Source: Bordetella genomosp. 11 (GTDB lineage Bacteria > Pseudomonadota > Gammaproteobacteria > Burkholderiales > Burkholderiaceae_B). From it: a stretch of 64,000 nt of DNA. The stretch spans positions 620,001 to 684,000 of the forward strand of contig NZ_NEVS01000001.1 in assembly GCF_002261215.1 (NCBI RefSeq), written 5' to 3'. A program made the translations under genes and the position numbers. Within the stretch, counting starts at the first letter, position 1, and each line of letters begins with the position of its first letter. The notes below the pieces were generated by a model. The model worked only from the letters and a program-made list of their open reading frames with translations. It was not told where the DNA came from and searched no databases. This document shows, piece by piece, positions 63,552 through 64,000 of this stretch.

Positions 63552-64000
63552 ATGAAATTTGCTTCGTCCGCCCTCGGCGCGATCCTCTCCCTGTCTGCCT
63601 TGGTCGCGGTCCCCGCCCAGGCGGCGGTCCTGTGCACCGTGGTGGCCGACGCCGCCGACGGCCGTATCGTGTTCCAACAAGGCACGCAACAGGCCTGCGC
63701 CACGCGCTACACGCCGGCCTCGACCTTCAAGCTGGCCATCGCCCTGATGGGCGCGGACGCCGGCGTCCTGAAAGGCCCGCACGAGCCGGTCTGGAATTAC
63801 CAGTCCGGTTATCCGGACTGGGGCGGAGATGCCTGGCGCCAGCCCACGGATCCGGCGCGCTGGATCAAGTATTCGGTGGTTTGGTATTCGCAGCGGACCG
63901 CCAAGGCGTTGGGGCAGGAGCGGTTCCAGCGCTATACCTCCGCGTTCCACTACGGTAACGAAGACGTCTCGGGCGAACCGGGAAAGCACAACGGCACCGA
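63552..64000 (+). CDS. Class D beta-lactamase (OXA type), 3' truncated by window
   Basis: The first 149 codons run off the window. A Sec signal peptide (LSALVAVPAQA, cleavage near residue 24) leads to the OXA active-site sequence: PASTFKLAI (S-x-x-K), YSVVWYSQ (S-x-V) and FHYGNEDVSG (Y-G-N). The carboxylated Lys of STFK and the order of motifs identify a serine class D enzyme of the periplasm. The K-T/S-G motif lies beyond the window, so intactness cannot be judged. Located outside the transposon. Confidence 0.9.
   Translation, partial: MKFASSALGAILSLSALVAVPAQAAVLCTVVADAADGRIVFQQGTQQACATRYTPASTFKLAIALMGADAGVLKGPHEPVWNYQSGYPDWGGDAWRQPTDPARWIKYSVVWYSQRTAKALGQERFQRYTSAFHYGNEDVSGEPGKHNGT

Overview
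The window looks like the chromosome of a Bordetella/Achromobacter-type betaproteobacterium (Alcaligenaceae). The backbone is very GC-rich and has ftsY, ribB-ribH-nusB-thiL-pgpA-pncC, a type-2 pyrF, groESL under a CIRCE element, and abundant Bug, TRAP and peptide-ABC uptake genes. This placement is inferred from gene content and protein style, not from a database search.

Layout. 1-9.9 kb holds housekeeping genes: the ftsY 3' part, a CYTH-CHAD protein, riboflavin genes, nusB, thiL, pgpA, pncC, pyrF, ndh and dgkA. 10.1-21.2 kb is a sugar-acid catabolic cluster: a GntR regulator with a palindromic operator, a 22-codon coupled leader ORF, a polyol/idonate dehydrogenase, a TRAP transporter, an SDR, an FAH hydrolase, altronate dehydratase, mannonate dehydratase and an Ldh2-type dehydrogenase. 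A three-unit tandem repeat interrupts it. 21.3-23.4 kb encodes two membrane proteins. 23.6-38.5 kb is a peptide or amide uptake region: hydrolase, two permeases, a double ATPase, a GntR regulator, two paralogous binding proteins and a penicillin-acyltransferase-like Ntn hydrolase. Three copies of the palindrome TTGGCGCCAA stand in front of its transcription units. A DadA/Bug/LysR group lies inside this region, along with three copies of an intergenic repeat whose hairpin stem changes on both arms together. 38.7-42.4 kb has an orphan 478-aa protein and groESL.

42,405-60,946 is a complete Tn7-like transposon of about 18.5 kb, delimited from the sequence itself. Both ends start TGTCGA, both carry repeated TCAA-N-TTGGAA sites in opposite orientation, and the flanks carry the same 5-bp duplication CGAGG. 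It encodes an XRE regulator, TnsA, TnsB (DDE), TnsC and two TniQ proteins. No TnsE, Cas gene or CRISPR was seen. The insertion lies about 50 bp upstream of the groESL promoter. Cargo on the left: a proteasome-like Ntn hydrolase with a SEC-C tail, divergent from a HEPN-like plus PD-(D/E)XK pair; a frameshifted tyrosine recombinase; and a DUF6602/DUF5677-like pair between short direct repeats. Cargo on the right: a GFA-like protein, a uracil-DNA-glycosylase-like protein, and a minus-strand operon of two small ORFs, a NYN nuclease and a NACHT STAND NTPase. The cargo reads like a set of defence modules; this is inference.

Beyond the element are a TctB-TctA chimeric gene, an AhpD-like protein and the start of a class D beta-lactamase cut by the window end.
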